Source of the DNA: Rhizorhabdus sp049889055
GTDB lineage: Bacteria > Pseudomonadota > Alphaproteobacteria > Sphingomonadales > Sphingomonadaceae
Length of the DNA: 64,000 bases
Direction: 5' to 3'
NCBI RefSeq assembly: GCF_049889055.1
Contig: NZ_JBLTWO010000003.1
Coordinates: 294,129 to 358,128, forward strand
The position numbers and the translations under genes were made by a program. Shown here in pieces: positions 44,984-54,319 of the stretch; position 1 is the first letter of the stretch; each line of letters starts with the position of its first letter. The notes beneath the pieces were generated by a model that saw nothing but the letters and a program-made list of their open reading frames with translations, had not been told where the DNA came from and ran no database searches.

Positions 44984-45021
44984 CATCCAACCCTCAGCAT
45001 AGTCAAAAGGAGAGAGTGGTC

Positions 45022-45195
45022 ATGCACGCCTTGATCTACCGTTTGTCGCTCGCCCATCGTCGGCTGGAGAAGGAGATCAGCCGCGAAATGCAGAAGGCGG
45101 TGCCCGACGATGTCCGTCTGTCGAGGCTCAAGAAGCTGCGCCTGGCGGTCAAGGACCAACTGCAGGGCTTTCTGCCGCAGCCGACGACGCACTGA
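45022..45195 (+). CDS. DUF465/YdcH-family small protein
   Basis: A 57-residue, highly charged helical protein (HRRLEKEISREMQKAVPDDVRLSRLKKLRLAVKDQL), matching the short coiled-coil DUF465 family in size and in the LxxLKKxRLxxKD motif. GGAGAG lies about seven bases before the ATG. Function unknown. It follows the hairpin-rich region and precedes the TonB receptor by 116 bases. Confidence 0.85.
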   Translation: MHALIYRLSLAHRRLEKEISREMQKAVPDDVRLSRLKKLRLAVKDQLQGFLPQPTTH

Positions 45196-45311
45196 TATGG
45201 AGAGCGCCAGTCAATAAGCGGATAAACACCGCCAAGGTTGGATAGACGGAAAGCGCACCCCGACCTCTTATTCGCCGTCAATCGGTAGAAAGAGACGAAA
45301 AGGGGAAATCG

Positions 45312-47582
45312 ATGTCGTCCAACCTTGGCAAAAGCCTCATCACGACCTTGCTCTCGGCCAGCGCCCTGGCCACCGGCGCGCCGCTGTTCGCGGGTCAGAC
45401 CGAAGGCGCCGCCGGCGTCAGCGAGGCGACCGAGATCGGCGACATCGTCGTCACCGCCCGCCGCCGCGAGGAAACGCTACAGAAGGTGCCGGTGTCGATC
45501 ACCGCCTTCACCGCCGCCGATCTCCAGGCACGCCAGGTCGACAATGTCTCTCAGATCGCGCAGTCGACGCCCAACCTCGTCTTCAACTCGTCTGCGCCGA
45601 TCTCAGGCAGCAACACCGCCGCGTCGATCTATATCCGTGGCATCGGCCAGACCGACTTCACCCTCGTCACCGATCCGGGCGTCGGCCTCTATCTCGACGG
45701 CGTCTACATCGCCCGCTCGGTCGGTGGCGTGCTCGACCTGGTCGACGTGCAGCGGGTCGAGGTGCTGCGCGGCCCTCAGGGCACGCTGTTCGGCAAGAAC
45801 ACGATCGGCGGCGCGATCAACATCACCTCGCAGCCTCCCAGGGATGAGTTCGGCGGCACGGTCGAGCTGCGCACCGGCAGCCGGAACCGTATCGACGGCA
45901 AGGCGGTGGTCGACCTTCCGGTGAACGACACGCTGGCGCTGCGCGTCTCGGCGGCGACACTCAATCAGGATGGTTTCGTCAAGAATGTCGGCGGACCCAA
46001 GCTGGGCAACACCAAGGCGCTGCTCGGCCGCATCGCGCTGCGGTGGACGCCGACCGATGCGCTGACGATCGACCTTGCGGCCGACGGTACGCGTCGGCGC
46101 GAGCAGGCGCAGGCGCAGAAGCTGCTCGACTTCAACCCCAATGCCGGCGCGCCGACCTTCGGACCCTTTAATGGCGTGATCGCCCCGGCGCTCGGCCTGC
46201 CGCAGTTCGACGCGCGTTTCACCGCGGGGGGCCCTTACCAGACCTTCCAGGGTCGCAATCCGAACGCGATCTCCGACCTCGACCTGTGGGGCGTCGGCGG
46301 CACCGTCGCCTATGACATGGGCGACGTGACGCTCAAGTCGATCACCGCCTTCCGCAAGTTCGACAGCCAGTTCGGGCGCGATACCGACAATTCGCCTTTC
46401 ACCATCGTCGAAACCTATGACGACATCAGCCAGCAGCAGTTCAGCCAGGAGCTCCAGCTTTACGGCTCGCTGATCGACGACCGCCTCGACTGGCTCGTCG
46501 GCGGCTATTATTTCACCGAGAAGGGCGACAACCTCAACAACGTCTATACCTCGGTCATCCTGATCAAGAGCGGTGGTGCGGTGAAGAATGACAGCCTCGC
46601 CAGCTTCGCCCATCTCACCTTCAAGGCAACCGATAAGTTACGCCTGACCGCCGGCGCGCGCTACACCGACGAAACCAAGCGCTTCACGCCGGATCAGCAG
46701 GTCATCTTCTACGACTATACCCAGTCGCTGTTCGGCGGGGCGGGCTTCACCGATGGCCAGCGGATCCTGCCCAAGGTCCAGTCCAAGCGGAAGTTCAACG
46801 ATTTCTCGATGCTGCTCGGTGCCGACTATCAGTGGACCGATCGCCTGATGACCTATGTGTCCTTCTCGCAGGGTTTCAAGTCGGGCGGGTTCAACCAGCG
46901 CGTCTTCCCGCCGCGTGCGGTTCCCGGCTCGTTCGAACCCGAAACCGCCGACGTTTATGAGGCGGGTCTGAAGACGTCGAACGCTGCGGGCACGGTGCGG
47001 TTCGATCTCGCCGGCTTCTATACCCGCTACCGTGATATCCAGGTGCGCGTGCTCGACGTGATCGCACCGGGGACCGGTAACGCCGCTGCCGGGCGCGTCT
47101 ATGGCGCCGAGGCGGAACTGACCCTGCGCCCGGTCAAGCCGCTGACGCTGCAATTCTCGGCCGGCTATCTCGATACGGGCTACACCAAATTCGCCGCCGA
47201 TTTCGATCCGTCGCAGGGGATCGACAAGGGCGACCGCTTCGTCAATTCGCCCAAATGGTCGCTCGCCGGTTCGGCCAGCTATGTCGTGCCGCTCGGCGAG
47301 GTTGGCGACCTGACGGTGCGGGGCGACTGGAGTTATCGCTCGAAGACCTACAGCGATGCCGCGAACAGCGAGAATATCGCCCAGAGCGGCTATCATCTGT
47401 TCAACGCGACGCTGCTCTACGACACGCCCGACAAGCTGTGGCAGGTCGCCGCCGGCATCCGCAACATCACCGACAAGCGCTATTTGCTGACCGGCAACAA
47501 CGAGTTCGGCGGCTTCGGTTATGTCGAGGGCGTGTTTGCCCGGCCGCGCGAATGGAGCCTGTCGGTCCGCAGGTCCTTCTGA
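45312..47582 (+). CDS. TonB-dependent receptor
   Basis: A 756-residue receptor: signal peptide cleaved near LFAGQ, TonB-box-like GDIVVTARRREETLQKVP, a plug with YIRGIGQTDFT and GPQGTLFGKNTIGGAINI, and a barrel ending LSVRRSF. AAAAGGGG precedes the ATG. It is the first gene of a group with the TrpA-like lyase and the FGGY kinase, so it probably imports their substrate across the outer membrane. Confidence 0.93.
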   Translation: MSSNLGKSLITTLLSASALATGAPLFAGQTEGAAGVSEATEIGDIVVTARRREETLQKVPVSITAFTAADLQARQVDNVSQIAQSTPNLVFNSSAPISGSNTAASIYIRGIGQTDFTLVTDPGVGLYLDGVYIARSVGGVLDLVDVQRVEVLRGPQGTLFGKNTIGGAINITSQPPRDEFGGTVELRTGSRNRIDGKAVVDLPVNDTLALRVSAATLNQDGFVKNVGGPKLGNTKALLGRIALRWTPTDALTIDLAADGTRRREQAQAQKLLDFNPNAGAPTFGPFNGVIAPALGLPQFDARFTAGGPYQTFQGRNPNAISDLDLWGVGGTVAYDMGDVTLKSITAFRKFDSQFGRDTDNSPFTIVETYDDISQQQFSQELQLYGSLIDDRLDWLVGGYYFTEKGDNLNNVYTSVILIKSGGAVKNDSLASFAHLTFKATDKLRLTAGARYTDETKRFTPDQQVIFYDYTQSLFGGAGFTDGQRILPKVQSKRKFNDFSMLLGADYQWTDRLMTYVSFSQGFKSGGFNQRVFPPRAVPGSFEPETADVYEAGLKTSNAAGTVRFDLAGFYTRYRDIQVRVLDVIAPGTGNAAAGRVYGAEAELTLRPVKPLTLQFSAGYLDTGYTKFAADFDPSQGIDKGDRFVNSPKWSLAGSASYVVPLGEVGDLTVRGDWSYRSKTYSDAANSENIAQSGYHLFNATLLYDTPDKLWQVAAGIRNITDKRYLLTGNNEFGGFGYVEGVFARPREWSLSVRRSF

Positions 47583-47650
47583 TCGGCAACGGCCACCCGC
47601 AACCGTCGCCGATGCTGGACATGCTCTCGAACCTTCAAGAAAGGCCATCC

Positions 47651-48385
47651 TTGAACGGGACCGCCAAACTCGATCGGCTGGCCGCACGCGGCCGGCCGAT
47701 CCTCGCCTGCTATTTCGTCCTGGGGGACGCGCAATTCGACGATGCCATGCGCGACCTCTATGTGGAGGAGGGGGTCGATATCTTCGAACTCGGCATCCCC
47801 TCGGCCGATCCTTATCTGGACGGCACGGACATATCGGCGGCGATGGCGCGGGTGATCGCCGATGGCGACGACGGCTATGCGCGTATGGCAGAACTGGCCG
47901 AATGGTTCGCGTCGCGGCCGTCCGCACCGGCCGGGGTGTGCATGGCCTATGCCGACCTCGATCTCCGGCGGTTGGCGAATATCCCGCTCGATGGGGCGCT
48001 CATCATCGGCGGCAACGGTCCGGCGATCGATGTGCCGGGCGCGCCGCGTTGCGGTCTGCTGCCGCTCGATCGGACGCTCTGGGACATCCATGATGCCCGA
48101 AGCTGGGACGGCTATGTCATGGTCCAGTCCGCCGACGGCAAGACCGGCCCGCGTGAAGCACTCGACCCGAGGCTCGCCGAGACCATCGCCGCCGCCAGGG
48201 AAGCCGGGATCGTCCGGCCGATCCTGGCAGGTTTCGGCATCGGCACGCCGGCGCAGGCGCGGCAAGCGATCGATGCGGGGGCCGACGGCGTCGTGATCGG
48301 ATCGATGTGCGTCCGCAGCGTCCGGCAGGGCACCGCCGCGATCCGCCAGTTCCTCCGCGACGTCAGGAGCGCGCTCGATGCCTGA
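47651..48385 (+). CDS. TrpA-like lyase, divergent paralogue
   Basis: A 244-residue TIM-barrel protein related to tryptophan synthase alpha. Residues equivalent to catalytic Glu49 and Asp60 are present as E46 (IFELGIP) and D57 (YLDGT), and the phosphate site GFGIGTPAQARQAIDAGADGVVIGS is intact. The middle third is shorter and unlike standard TrpA (MAYADLDLRRLANIPLDGALIIGG). The TTG at 47651 is chosen for AGAAAGG six bases upstream; ATGs at 47612 and 47621 lack an SD. Its end overlaps the kinase start by eight bases. A retro-aldol cleavage of a phosphorylated glycerol-type side chain is inferred; the true substrate is unknown. Confidence 0.78.
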   Translation: MNGTAKLDRLAARGRPILACYFVLGDAQFDDAMRDLYVEEGVDIFELGIPSADPYLDGTDISAAMARVIADGDDGYARMAELAEWFASRPSAPAGVCMAYADLDLRRLANIPLDGALIIGGNGPAIDVPGAPRCGLLPLDRTLWDIHDARSWDGYVMVQSADGKTGPREALDPRLAETIAAAREAGIVRPILAGFGIGTPAQARQAIDAGADGVVIGSMCVRSVRQGTAAIRQFLRDVRSALDA

Positions 48386-49841
48386 CGGCGGCTATATTCT
48401 CGGGATCGATCTCGGCACCACGTCGCTCAAGGGCGTGCTCTACGACCGCGACGGCGAATTGCTGGGAACCTGCGGCACGACCTACCCGACCTACAGACCC
48501 GCCGAGGGGCGCGTCGAACAGGACGCCTGGGACTGGATGATCGCGCTGTGGAAGGTCGCCGACCAGCTGATGGACGGGCGGTCCCCGGCCGACCTCTCCG
48601 CGATCGCGATCTGCAGCCAGGTCAACACCTATGTCTGCGTCGACGCGGAAGGCACGCCGCTCGCGCCGGCCGTCGTCTGGCAGGACGTCCGTGCCGAGGA
48701 GGAAGCCGAGCGGCTCAACCAGATGGTCGGCGAGGAACGCCGCTTGGGCTGGTGGCCGTCGGGCATGGCGATAAGCGCCAGCCACATGGTGCCGCAAATG
48801 GCCCATGTCGCACGCCATCGACCGGACATCTGGAAGCGTACGGCCAAGCTGCTGTCGCCCAAGGATTTCCTGCTGCGCCAGCTGACCGGCCTGTGGACGG
48901 CCGATCCGTTCGCCTGTTTCGACGCGGTCGATGCGTCGGGGTCCTATATCGACGAATATCTCGCCATGGTGCCGGGCGCCGCCGAGCGGGTTGCCCCGCT
49001 GCGATCCTTCCGCGACGTGGTCGGCCCATTCCGCCACGCGCATTGGCCCGACTGCTCGGCGCGGATCGTCAACGGCACGATGGATGCCTTTGCCTGTCTG
49101 TTCGGTTCGGGCGCGGCCGGCGCTGGCGAAGGCTGCTATATCAGCGGAACGAGCGAGATCGTGGCACTGATCGGCGGTCGGCCGGGCGGTCGGCCGGGTA
49201 TCGTCAGCTTTCCGCCGATCGAGGACTGGTATGTGCAGGCCGGGCCGACCCAGAGCGGCGGCGACACGCTGCGATGGATGGCCCAGCTGCTGGGCACCGA
49301 TCATCAGGGTGTCCTCGACCGGGCCGCGCAGGCGGATCGGGGCGGGGCAGGGGATGGCGTGCTGTTCCTCCCCCATCTCGAAGGGGAGCGCGCGCCCTTG
49401 TGGGATGCGCATGCTCGTGGCGCTTTCCTGGGCATGAGTTCGCATGACGGCGCGCCGCAGCTCGCGCTGGCGGCGCTGGAGGGGGTCGCGCTGTCGGCGA
49501 GGCTGATCTTCGAAGGCGCGGTGGAAGCGGCCGGGGTTCGCCCGCCGTCGCTGTTCATCGGCGGTGCTGGCAATCGATCCGACCTCTGGGCACAGATTCG
49601 CGCCGACGTCCTCGGCGTGACGCTGAACCGCGTCGAATGCCTCGACACCGGCGCGGTGGGCGCAGCGATCGTCGCCGGGCTGGGCGTCGGCCGCTATGCC
49701 TCGATTGCGGACGGCTCGATTGCGCTGGTCAGGATCGAGCGGGAGTTCACGCCCGATCGACAAAAAGCGTCCCGATACAAGAGGATGGCGGAGCGTTATT
49801 TGAAAGGCTACGAACAGTTGAAGCCGTGGCATCTGTTCTAG
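48378..49841 (+). CDS. FGGY-family carbohydrate kinase (xylulokinase-like)
   Basis: A 487-residue two-domain sugar kinase. The N-terminal phosphate-1 motif is ILGIDLGTTSLKGVLYD, with a catalytic Asp expected in the EQDAWDW/ICSQV region. The second domain has the adenosine loop FIGGAGNRSDLWAQIRADVLG and DTGAVGAAIVAGLGVG. The family phosphorylates ketoses, polyols or glycerol. It is translationally coupled to the TrpA-like lyase (ATGCCTGA overlap). The pairing suggests phosphorylation followed by C-C cleavage of one compound. Confidence 0.88.
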   Translation: MPDGGYILGIDLGTTSLKGVLYDRDGELLGTCGTTYPTYRPAEGRVEQDAWDWMIALWKVADQLMDGRSPADLSAIAICSQVNTYVCVDAEGTPLAPAVVWQDVRAEEEAERLNQMVGEERRLGWWPSGMAISASHMVPQMAHVARHRPDIWKRTAKLLSPKDFLLRQLTGLWTADPFACFDAVDASGSYIDEYLAMVPGAAERVAPLRSFRDVVGPFRHAHWPDCSARIVNGTMDAFACLFGSGAAGAGEGCYISGTSEIVALIGGRPGGRPGIVSFPPIEDWYVQAGPTQSGGDTLRWMAQLLGTDHQGVLDRAAQADRGGAGDGVLFLPHLEGERAPLWDAHARGAFLGMSSHDGAPQLALAALEGVALSARLIFEGAVEAAGVRPPSLFIGGAGNRSDLWAQIRADVLGVTLNRVECLDTGAVGAAIVAGLGVGRYASIADGSIALVRIEREFTPDRQKASRYKRMAERYLKGYEQLKPWHLF

Positions 49842-49928
49842 TCGGCAAGGGTGATATTTTAGACTTGAACAGTTGAGCTTTTCACTACACGCTCGCTCAT
49901 CGAACTGGAAAGGGAAAGGAGGAACCGC

Positions 49929-50906
49929 ATGATTTCCACGCAATTGCCCCTTTCTTCGCGGGTCGCGATGGTGTCCACCGACCTTGCCGAGTTCAGCAGC
50001 TATCTTGCCGGCTCCTATTGCAGCCATCGAACCTATCTTCGCGACCGAGACCACCGGGTCGACGCGCGGCATCATCGCGTTCCGCTTGCCAAATTGTCGC
50101 TCAACTATCTGCAATATGGCGCGGAAGTGCATATCGACGCCGGGCTGTTCGAAACCTTCTTCATGCTCGAACTGCCGCTGTCGGGCTGGACCGACCTCGA
50201 ACATTGCGGGCGCGCGGTTCGCAATCAGGTGGGCACGGCGACGATCGTGTCGCCGACGGAATGGGTGCGCTCGGTCTGGTCGGCCGATTGCGGTCAGCGC
50301 ATGGTCAAGATCTCGCGCTCGGCGGTGGAGAAATGTGCGGCCGATATGCTCGGTCGTGGCCTGACGCAGCCGGTGGTGTTCGAGCCGCTGATCGAACTCG
50401 ATGGCGAACCGGGCCGCTCGATCGCACGGCTCGCCAATTTCCTGTTCGACCAATATGAGATCGATCCCGGCCTTCTCGGCGAACGCCGCGTCTCGAACGA
50501 GATCGAAAGCGCGCTGATCTCGCTACTTTTGCTGGGGCAGCCCAATAACTACAGCGAGGCGCTGCGGGCGTCCTCGACGGGCGCCCTGCCGCGCCACGTC
50601 AAGCGGGCACTGTCCTATATCGAGCATAATCTGCGCGAGGACATCACGATGGAGGCGCTGGTCGCGGTCGCCGACGTCAGCGCGCGGGCCCTCTACACCG
50701 GCTTCGAGCGCTTCGTCGGCACGCCGCCGCTCCTCTACATCCGCAATCGCCGCATGGAGGGCGTGCGCGAGGCGCTGCTCGAGGCGAGCGCGCCGACCAC
50801 AGTGAGCGAACTGGCGCTCGAATGGGGCTTCACCCATCTCGGCCGCTTCTCCGCCGAATATCGCCGGCGCTTTCAGGAACTCCCGTCCGAGACGCTGCGC
50901 CGCTGA
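49929..50906 (+). CDS. AraC-family transcriptional regulator
   Basis: A 325-residue regulator. The N-terminal ligand/dimer domain resembles AraC_binding_2 (about 20-200), and the C-terminal double HTH is at about 225-325 (EDITMEALVAVADVSARALYTGFERFVGTPPLLYIRNRRM, then VSELALEWGFTHLGRFSAEYRRRF). AAAGGAGGAACCGC gives a very strong SD. It stands between the kinase and the TrpB-like gene and is the obvious regulator of this group, including perhaps the divergent carrier and dehydrogenase genes. Confidence 0.9.
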   Translation: MISTQLPLSSRVAMVSTDLAEFSSYLAGSYCSHRTYLRDRDHRVDARHHRVPLAKLSLNYLQYGAEVHIDAGLFETFFMLELPLSGWTDLEHCGRAVRNQVGTATIVSPTEWVRSVWSADCGQRMVKISRSAVEKCAADMLGRGLTQPVVFEPLIELDGEPGRSIARLANFLFDQYEIDPGLLGERRVSNEIESALISLLLLGQPNNYSEALRASSTGALPRHVKRALSYIEHNLREDITMEALVAVADVSARALYTGFERFVGTPPLLYIRNRRMEGVREALLEASAPTTVSELALEWGFTHLGRFSAEYRRRFQELPSETLRR

Positions 50907-51011
50907 CGGTGGCATCCACGGCCTGCGGGCTCTGTCCACTTATTGCGCAAGGCTTTCCGTTGCCTCCATGACGGTCTGGACCCCTGCTGCTTGCGCCTGT
51001 TCAACAATGCG

Positions 51012-52196
51012 ATGCAGACCATCGCGAACGAGCAGGCCGACCAGCTTCCCAGAGGCAAATTCCGTGGCGCGGACGGCGAGCTGTTCGGAGGACAGTTCGT
51101 CGTGGCGGCACTGCTGCCCGTTCTCGACCGGCTGGATGCAACCTTCGCCCAGGCGCTCGACGATGCGCACTTCCGCCGCGATCTGGATGCGCTCCTCCTC
51201 GACCATGTCTGCCGGCCGACACCGCTGACCCGGCTGGAGGCTGTCGACGGGCGAGGCGCCTCCATCTTTCTCAAGCGCGAAGACCTCAGCAACGGGCAGG
51301 GGGCGGGCGCGGCGGCGGTCGTCGGCCAATGCCTGATGGCCCGGCGCATGGGCATGACCGAAGTGGTCGCCGATACAGGGTCCGGAGAACATGGCGTAGC
51401 TGTCGCGGCCGCCGCCGCCCGGCTGCGGCTGAAGGCGACGATCTATATCGGGCGGGGTGCAGCGGGGACCTACCGTGGGATGATCGACCGGATGCGCAGC
51501 CTGGGTGCGCAGGTCGTGCTGGTCCCGCCGGACATCTCGGTCCTGCATGGGGCGATGAGCCGCGCCTTGCAGCACTGGATGGGGGATAGCGAGCGCTGCC
51601 TCTATGTCGCGGGCGCGCCGGTTGGGGCTCATCCCTATCCGACGATCGTTCGCCATTTCCAGGGCGTAATCGGCATGGAGGCACGGCAGGCCTTGGTCGA
51701 GCGCACGGGCCGGCTGCCCACCATCGCGATCGCGGTGATGGATGGTGGGGCAGCAGCCTCCGGGCTTTTCTCGGCCTTTCTCGACGATCCCGACGTGTCC
51801 TGTCTGGTCGCCGAGCCCGGCGAGGCGGGCGGCGCCCTGTCGCAGGGACGCCCCGGCATCTTCCACGGCGCGCGTACGCTGCTGTTGCAGGATGACGACG
51901 GGCAGATCCGGCGTGTCGGCTCCGCTGCCGCCGGCGCTTCCTATTCGGCGGCAGGGCCCGAACTGGCTGCCTGGCTGCGATCGGGCCGCGTCGGCGTCCG
52001 CCCGGTGTCCGATGCCGACGCGGTCGACGCCATGCGCCACCTCGCCTGGGAGCATGGCCTGGCGCTGTCGTTCGAAAGCGCCTTCGGGGTCGCGCTGGCT
52101 CGCTCGGAGGCGGCCCGGTTGCCGGTCGATGCTGCGATACTGTGTGTGACTGCGGCGGCGGGCGTCATCGATCATCATCTGCTGGACGTCGCCTGA
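51012..52196 (+). CDS. TrpB-like protein lacking the PLP lysine
   Basis: A 394-residue homologue of tryptophan synthase beta along its whole length (LKREDL at 87-92, ADTGSGEHG at 120-128, GAHPYPTIVRHFQ near 205-217). Hand alignment to E. coli TrpB shows that the PLP-forming Lys87 is Gly99, His86 is Ala98, Glu109 is Asp121, the phosphate loop GGGSN is GGAA (245-248), and Ser377 is Ala381. It should not bind PLP or make tryptophan. The frame is open with no stop and the fold residues persist, so it is not a decayed gene. The ATG at 51012 has no clear SD; an in-frame TTG lies at 50943. It is coupled to the following TrpA (TGATG). Confidence 0.85.
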   Translation: MQTIANEQADQLPRGKFRGADGELFGGQFVVAALLPVLDRLDATFAQALDDAHFRRDLDALLLDHVCRPTPLTRLEAVDGRGASIFLKREDLSNGQGAGAAAVVGQCLMARRMGMTEVVADTGSGEHGVAVAAAAARLRLKATIYIGRGAAGTYRGMIDRMRSLGAQVVLVPPDISVLHGAMSRALQHWMGDSERCLYVAGAPVGAHPYPTIVRHFQGVIGMEARQALVERTGRLPTIAIAVMDGGAAASGLFSAFLDDPDVSCLVAEPGEAGGALSQGRPGIFHGARTLLLQDDDGQIRRVGSAAAGASYSAAGPELAAWLRSGRVGVRPVSDADAVDAMRHLAWEHGLALSFESAFGVALARSEAARLPVDAAILCVTAAAGVIDHHLLDVA

Positions 52197-53014
52197 TGTC
52201 GCCAACATCGCGTCTCGCGCGCCGCTTCGCGCTTCGTGCGGCGGAAGGCCGTACCGCCCTGATCTTCTACATCGTTGCCGGCGATCCCGCAGTCTCGCTG
52301 TCGCCACGCCTGCTGCACGCCCTTGTCGAGGGCGGCGCCGATGCGATCGAACTGGGCTATCCCTTTGCCGACGCGATCCTTGACGGCCCGGTCATCCGCC
52401 GCGCCAACCGCCGCGCGCTCGATGCCGGCAGCAGTGTGGACGCCACGCTCGACATCGTCCGGCGCTTTCGCGAGGGCGACCAGGACACGCCGCTTATCCT
52501 CATGGGCTATGCCAATCCGCTATTGTCGCGAGAGGACGACGGTTTTGCGGGACTGGCCGAGGCTGGCACCGATGGCCTGATCCTGCCCGATCTGCCGCCG
52601 CGCGAGGCCGTCACCTATCTGCCGGCCATGCGGGCCGCGGGTCTGGTGCAGATCCCGCTGCTGCCCGCAGGCACGGTCGCCGACCCCGCCTTGCTGCGTA
52701 CCGAAGGTTTCGGCGGCTTTCTCTATGTCATCCCGCAGGCGGGCCCTACCGGCGGGGCAACGGCGGGCGGCGATGCCGTGCGGCAGGCGGTCGAACGGGG
52801 ACGGACGCTGTCCGACCTTCCGGTCGGGGTCGGCTTCGGTATCAAGACGCCCGATATCGCCCGCGATTTTGCCCGCCATGCCGATGCGGTGATCGTCGGT
52901 TCGGCGCTGGTGGACTTCATCGACGCGCGGGCGACGACGACGACGCCGCAGGAGCTGGCGGCAGAGGTGCGCGGTTTCTGCGAGACGTTCAGGCGCGCGA
53001 TCGACGGCGCCTGA
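52196..53014 (+). CDS. Tryptophan synthase alpha homologue with intact catalytic residues
   Basis: A 272-residue TIM-barrel protein of normal TrpA length. The catalytic pair is present as E52 (AIELGYP) and D63 (ILDGP); phosphate-binding loops QAGPTGGATAG and GFGIKTPDIARDF are recognisable. The start overlaps the TrpB-like stop by one base, the usual trpBA coupling. No other trp genes are nearby and the beta partner is catalytically dead, so this is an accessory copy, probably a lyase on an indole-glycerol-phosphate-like compound. The last 26 bases overlap the convergent carrier gene. Confidence 0.85.
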   Translation: MSPTSRLARRFALRAAEGRTALIFYIVAGDPAVSLSPRLLHALVEGGADAIELGYPFADAILDGPVIRRANRRALDAGSSVDATLDIVRRFREGDQDTPLILMGYANPLLSREDDGFAGLAEAGTDGLILPDLPPREAVTYLPAMRAAGLVQIPLLPAGTVADPALLRTEGFGGFLYVIPQAGPTGGATAGGDAVRQAVERGRTLSDLPVGVGFGIKTPDIARDFARHADAVIVGSALVDFIDARATTTTPQELAAEVRGFCETFRRAIDGA

Positions 53015-54206
53015 TGAGAACGAAAGCCGCGAGCGTCGCGATCAGGCAAAGTGCCGGCGCGACGGTCGATCGGGAGTAGAGGTCTGCAATGGGTCCGCTG
53101 CCGCGCAGGGCGCCGATGGCATAGGAGCCTATCCCCACGCCGACCATCATCGCAGCCGTCAGCATCGACGCGATCCAGGAAATTGCACGCGGCGTCGGGG
53201 CTGCTGCGAAGGCCACCAGCATCGGGAAGAAGGCCGAGCAGGACAGGCCGGCAGCGGCAAAGGCGATGAGGGCGCTGGCCGGGCTGCCCACCGTGGGGAG
53301 GGTCAGCTGGGTCAGCATGATCGCCAGCGGTAGCGACAGCAGGAAGGCGACCGGGGGCAGCCAGCCCGCGATCAGTGTCGCCAGCAGGCGGCCGAGGGTG
53401 AGCGCGGCCCAGAAACAGGTGAGCGCCAGCGCGGCCGCCTGCGGATCGAGCCCGCGCTCGTCGGTCAGAAAGACGATCGCCCAGTTTGAGAATGTCCCTT
53501 CCGCAATCGAATAGAACATGGCCGCTGCCGCACAGAGCCAGAAGAACGGGGTGCGCGCCGGATGCAGGCCGGTGGCGGCCTGCGCGTCCTCGCGCGGGGG
53601 GACGGGCAGGGGTGCCCGGAGGCTCAGCAGGGCGAGCAGGCCGGCGATTACGGCGAGCGCGACCGGCCCGACGATCCACAGTCCGATCCGGTCGAGTGCT
53701 GCGAACAGGATCGGCGCCAGCGTCAGCCCGGCACCCGCGCACATGTGCAGCGCGGTCACGGCCGCGCCCTGGCGGGCCGGAAAGAGGAGTGCAGCAAAGG
53801 CATTGAGCGGGCCGCCGCCGAAGCCGAAGCCGAAGCCGAACAAAGCGGTCGCCGCCATCACCATCGGCAGGGCCGCAGCTGATGACGCACCCGCGGAGAG
53901 GGCGAGCAGCGTTTCGGCAAGGCAGAAGGCGAGCAGCGAGACGACATACATCGCCTTGAGCGAGACGCGGCCCTCGGCTGCGCCGCCGGCCAGCGCGCCC
54001 GCCACTGCGGCGATCAGCTGCGGCAGATAGATGGAGCCATAGGCCTCGTTCGAGAAGCCGTGGATCGAGCGCAGGACGAGGCTGCTTGCGGGAAAGGATA
54101 CCAGCGTCAGGCCGATGACGAGCCCGCCCAGGTAGACGGATATAGCAGCGGCGAGGGTGCCGCCCGCAGGCGTTTCGCCGATGCCGCCGTTGCTTGCCGC
54201 CGCCAT
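52989..54206 (-). CDS. MFS transporter
   Basis: A 405-residue carrier with about twelve helices, glycine- and alanine-rich (FGFGFGFGGGPLNAFAALLF in helix 4). It resembles the FucP/NarK-like sugar and small-molecule MFS branch, but the substrate is not evident. It converges with and overlaps the TrpA-like gene by 26 bases and precedes the PQQ dehydrogenase on the same strand; likely the inner-membrane uptake step of the same system. Confidence 0.85.
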   Translation of the reverse strand: MAAASNGGIGETPAGGTLAAAISVYLGGLVIGLTLVSFPASSLVLRSIHGFSNEAYGSIYLPQLIAAVAGALAGGAAEGRVSLKAMYVVSLLAFCLAETLLALSAGASSAAALPMVMAATALFGFGFGFGGGPLNAFAALLFPARQGAAVTALHMCAGAGLTLAPILFAALDRIGLWIVGPVALAVIAGLLALLSLRAPLPVPPREDAQAATGLHPARTPFFWLCAAAAMFYSIAEGTFSNWAIVFLTDERGLDPQAAALALTCFWAALTLGRLLATLIAGWLPPVAFLLSLPLAIMLTQLTLPTVGSPASALIAFAAAGLSCSAFFPMLVAFAAAPTPRAISWIASMLTAAMMVGVGIGSYAIGALRGSGPIADLYSRSTVAPALCLIATLAAFVLIRRRRSRA

Positions 54207-54319
54207 GCCATTCCCCTTGCCGATTTAGCAAAGGAGAAGGCTAGCGATCTCGCCGTGCCGCTTCTGTCCATCGGCGGCACGGCTTGTCCAACGGCTGCAC
54301 CGACTGGCAGCTCAAGGGC

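Noticed and set aside
44681..44986. A 101-codon minus-strand frame in the hairpin-rich gap
   Set aside because: It runs through long inverted repeats, has no SD or family features, and is Arg/Gly-rich as expected by chance.
51012..53014. Reading the TrpB/TrpA pair as the normal tryptophan operon
   Set aside because: No trpF or other trp genes adjoin, a regulator and sugar kinase do, and the beta chain lacks the PLP lysine.
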